Positions 15,705 to 17,683 of a stretch of DNA of 17,683 nt are shown piece by piece. The position numbers and the translations under genes are program-made. Every line of letters begins with the position of its first letter. Positions within the stretch are counted from its first letter, which is position 1. Origin of the DNA: Pseudomonadota bacterium (lineage in GTDB: Bacteria > Pseudomonadota > Gammaproteobacteria > Burkholderiales > Thiobacillaceae); the NCBI GenBank assembly GCA_021836225.1, contig JAKBJA010000110.1:1-17683 (forward strand), given 5' to 3'. The notes below the pieces were generated by a model. That model was not told the origin of the DNA. It did no database searches and saw only the letters and a list, made by a program, of their open reading frames with translations.

Positions 15705-17108
15705 ATGATCCGCACCCGCTTCGCCCCCTCCCCCACTGGTTATCTGCATATCGGCGGCGCCCGTACCGCGCTGTTTTCGTGGGCGTTTGCGCGTCATCAC
15801 GGCGGCCAGTTCATCCTGCGGATCGAGGACACCGACATCGCCCGCTCGACGCCCGAGGCGGTGCAGGCGATTCTCGACGGCATGGCCTGGCTGGACCTGA
15901 ACCACGACGAAGGCCCGTTCTACCAGACCAAGCGCCTGTATCGCTACAAGGAAGTGATCGAGCAGATGCTGGCCAGCGGCCAGGCCTATTACTGCTACTG
16001 CAGTCCAGAAGAACTCGACGAGATGCGCGAGGGGCAGCGCGCGCGCGGCGAAAAACCCCGCTATGACGGCCGCTGGCGCCCCGAACCCGGCAAGACGCTG
16101 CCGGTGCCGCCCGCCGGTGTGCAGCCGGTGGTGCGCTTCAAGAATCCGCTCGATGGCACGGTGGCATGGAAGGACCTGGTCAAGGGCACCATCGAGTTTT
16201 CCAATACGGAGCTCGACGATCTCATCATCGCGCGCGCCGACGGCACGCCGACCTACAATTTCTGCGTGGTGGTGGACGACTGGGACATGCAGATCAGCCA
16301 CGTCATCCGCGGCGATGACCACGTCAACAACACCCCGCGCCAGATCAACATCCTGAAAGCGCTGGGCGCGACGCTGCCGCAATACGCCCACCTGTCGATG
16401 ATCCTCGGTGACGACGGCACCAAGCTCTCCAAGCGCCACGGCGCAGTGTCGGTGATGCAGTATTTCGAGGAAGGCTATCTGCCGGAAGCGGTCATCAACT
16501 ACCTGGCGCGCCTCGGCTGGTCGCACGGCGACGCCGAACTGTTCAGCCGCGAGCAATTCGTGCAGTGGTTCGACCTCGACCACATCACGCCCTCGGCCGC
16601 GCAGTTCAACACCGAGAAGCTGCGCTGGATCAACCAGCAGTACATCAAGGCGGCCGACGATGCGCGGCTGGCCGGCCTCGTCCGTCCCTTCCTCGTGCGC
16701 AACGGCGCCGACCCGGACAACGGCCCCGACCTTGCCGCCGTGTGCGCGCTGGTGAAGGAGCGCGCCGCGACCATCGAGGAACTGGCCGACGCCGCCACCC
16801 TGTTCTACCGCACCCTTCACCCGACCCCCGAACTCTTGGCGCAACACCTCACCCCCGAGGTGCTGCCGGCGCTGGCCGACCTCGCCGCCCGTCTCGAATC
16901 GCTGACCTGGGAACGCAGCGCCATCAGCGCCGCATTCAAGGAAACACTCGTAGCGCACGGCCTCAAGATGCCCAAGCTCGCGATGCCGGTGCGCGTGCTG
17001 GTGACCGGCGAACCGCAGACACCGGCGATCGACGCGACGCTGGAACTGATCGGCCGCGACAAGGTGGTGAGCCGCCTGAAAGCGGGGCTGCAGGCCGCAC
17101 AAGCCTGA
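15705..17108 (+). CDS. gltX: Glutamyl-tRNA synthetase
   Basis: 467 residues, normal GluRS length. The start [20 protein letters not shown] carries the HIGH-type motif HIGG (15-18); the KMSKS-type motif is KLSKR (240-244). The Rossmann insert contains YCYCSPEEL and [10 protein letters not shown]; compared with E. coli the first two zinc cysteines (97, 99) remain but the later Cys/His pair is Trp124/Pro126, so the zinc site is probably absent. [15 protein letters not shown] in the C-terminal helical domain keeps the arginine expected in a discriminating enzyme specific for tRNA-Glu. A TAAAAT box at 15674 may be its -10; an ATG overlapping that box (15678) is in frame but less likely as the start. 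Confidence 0.96.
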   Translation: MIRTRFAPSPTGYLHIGGARTALFSWAFARHHGGQFILRIEDTDIARSTPEAVQAILDGMAWLDLNHDEGPFYQTKRLYRYKEVIEQMLASGQAYYCYCSPEELDEMREGQRARGEKPRYDGRWRPEPGKTLPVPPAGVQPVVRFKNPLDGTVAWKDLVKGTIEFSNTELDDLIIARADGTPTYNFCVVVDDWDMQISHVIRGDDHVNNTPRQINILKALGATLPQYAHLSMILGDDGTKLSKRHGAVSVMQYFEEGYLPEAVINYLARLGWSHGDAELFSREQFVQWFDLDHITPSAAQFNTEKLRWINQQYIKAADDARLAGLVRPFLVRNGADPDNGPDLAAVCALVKERAATIEELADAATLFYRTLHPTPELLAQHLTPEVLPALADLAARLESLTWERSAISAAFKETLVAHGLKMPKLAMPVRVLVTGEPQTPAIDATLELIGRDKVVSRLKAGLQAAQA

Positions 17109-17118
17109 TCGATTCCGC

Positions 17119-17124
17119 TATAAT
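17119..17124 (+). promoter_or_regulatory. -10 box for tRNA-Thr
   Basis: A consensus TATAAT lies 14 bp before the tRNA, followed by GCGCGC, a GC-rich discriminator as at stringently controlled stable-RNA promoters. No good -35 is seen at 16-18 bp upstream, where the end of gltX lies. Confidence 0.6.
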
Positions 17125-17138
17125 GCGCGCTGTTTTTC

Positions 17139-17214
17139 GCCGGCGTAGCTCAGTTGGTAGAGCAGCGCATTCGTAATGCGAAGGTCGTCAGTTCGATTCC
17201 GATCGCCGGCACCA
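17139..17214 (+). tRNA. tRNA-Thr(CGT)
   Basis: 76 nt with encoded CCA. Acceptor GCCGGCG/CGCCGGC, D arm GCTC/GAGC, anticodon stem GCGCA/TGCGA with loop TTCGTAA (anticodon CGT, reading ACG), variable AGGTC, T loop TTCGATT. The T stem is GTCAG/CCGAT and has an A-C mismatch at 52-62, where G-C is usual. The G27-A43 mismatch is shared, as I recall, with the E. coli tRNA of the same anticodon. Confidence 0.93.
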
Positions 17215-17220
17215 GTCGTA

Positions 17221-17251
17221 AAAAAACGCCGCTCGATGAGCGGCGTTTTTT
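17221..17251. terminator. Bidirectional rho-independent terminator between tRNA-Thr and the EAL gene
   Basis: A perfect 9-bp stem, ACGCCGCTC with GAGCGGCGT, loop GAT, flanked by A6 on the left and T6 on the right. It can end transcription of the tRNA from the left and of the EAL gene from the right. Confidence 0.92.
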
Positions 17252-17266
17252 CTGCCCGTTTTTGCC

Positions 17267-17683
17267 CTATGCCTCCGCCCGGGCCCGCGTGATCTCGGCA
17301 ATGCGACATGGCTTGTGCACCGCATACCCTTGCGCATAATCGACGCCGATTTCCTGCAGAGCATCCAGAATCTTGGGGGATTCGACGTATTCGGCCACCG
17401 TCAGCAGACCCAGCGAATGGCCGATGTCGTTCATCGACTTGACCATGGCGTAGTCGCCGGGATTCTTCAGCATGTCCTTGACGAAGCTGCCGTCGATCTT
17501 GAGCGCGTCGGTACGCAGGTTCTTCAGGTGCGAATAGGACGTGAATCCGCTGCCGAAATCGTCCAGCGAAAACCGGCAGCCATACCGGCGAATTTCCCGG
17601 ATGAAATCCTGCGCGGCGCCATAACTCTCGATGGCGGCGCTTTCCGTGATTTCGAAAATGATCTTGTCGGTGGGGAAGTCGCT
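17267..17683 (-). CDS. EAL-domain (c-di-GMP phosphodiesterase) protein, N-terminal part outside window
   Basis: The last 138 residues of a larger protein, open at the right edge. The visible EAL half contains IIFEITESAAI, the metal-binding DDFGSGFTSYSHL, LKIDGSFVKDM, a VAEYVES loop (usually VAEGVET) and YAQGYAVHKP, so the catalytic Glu, the Asp pair, Lys, loop Glu and Gln are retained. It should hydrolyse c-di-GMP, unless the upstream EAL motif itself, outside the window, is degenerate. Sensor domains or a GGDEF domain may lie upstream. Confidence 0.92.
   Translation of the reverse strand, partial: SDFPTDKIIFEITESAAIESYGAAQDFIREIRRYGCRFSLDDFGSGFTSYSHLKNLRTDALKIDGSFVKDMLKNPGDYAMVKSMNDIGHSLGLLTVAEYVESPKILDALQEIGVDYAQGYAVHKPCRIAEITRARAEA

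Noticed and set aside
15438..17102. Long open frame antisense to gltX (554 codons), and similar ones opposite phoH, rhlE and the methyltransferase
   Set aside because: These follow from high GC at third codon positions; they have low-complexity His/Arg/Val-rich products, no family features and lie wholly opposite strongly supported genes.

Overview
The window is high-GC DNA with dense, largely ungapped genes. Gene content and protein style (LemA/TPM, SPFH/NfeD, DUF4197, PIN-PhoH, RhlE, GluRS) suggest a Gram-negative betaproteobacterium, perhaps a Thiobacillus-like Hydrogenophilaceae. That placement is an inference from family resemblance. There is no rRNA, plasmid, phage or CRISPR signal; it reads as ordinary chromosome with a few local accidents.

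Left half (1-7913), all on the minus strand. Read in transcription order from 7913, it begins with a secreted HIRAN-domain protein and a PQQ-type sorbosone/sugar dehydrogenase gene that is broken by a 94-bp tandem duplication. Next comes a tightly packed run: tsaB (tRNA t6A synthesis), rimI (ribosomal protein N-acetyltransferase), a family-4 type uracil-DNA glycosylase and a methyltransferase carrying a SlyD-like N-terminal segment. A membrane/envelope block follows: lemA, two TPM-domain proteins, NfeD and an SPFH/stomatin protein that runs off the left edge. Stop/start overlaps of 4-7 bp and gaps of 4-57 bp suggest one or two long operons.

Middle (8041-10774), plus strand: a PIN-PhoH ATPase, an exported DUF4197 protein and a small exported protein of unknown function. 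A large SAM methyltransferase with a probable regulatory C-terminal region (10810-12312) faces them on the minus strand.

Between that methyltransferase and a plus-strand thioredoxin/DsbD-like membrane protein (12588-13865) sits a 239-bp MITE-like element. It has about 31-bp terminal inverted repeats, TA flanks and a series of nested hairpins. It abuts the start regions of both divergent genes, so it probably forms much of their shared upstream region.

Right end: rhlE (minus, with a good sigma70-like promoter), tRNA-Val(CAC) with a terminator, gltX, tRNA-Thr(CGT) with its own -10 box and a bidirectional terminator, and the C-terminal part of an EAL-domain protein running off the right edge. 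A translation theme (tsaB, rimI, two tRNAs, gltX, rhlE) recurs across the window.

I did not find a convincing new multi-gene system. The most notable items are the duplication-disrupted dehydrogenase, the MITE in the divergent promoter region, the reversed DsbD-like architecture, the secreted HIRAN protein and the SlyD-like/methyltransferase fusion.
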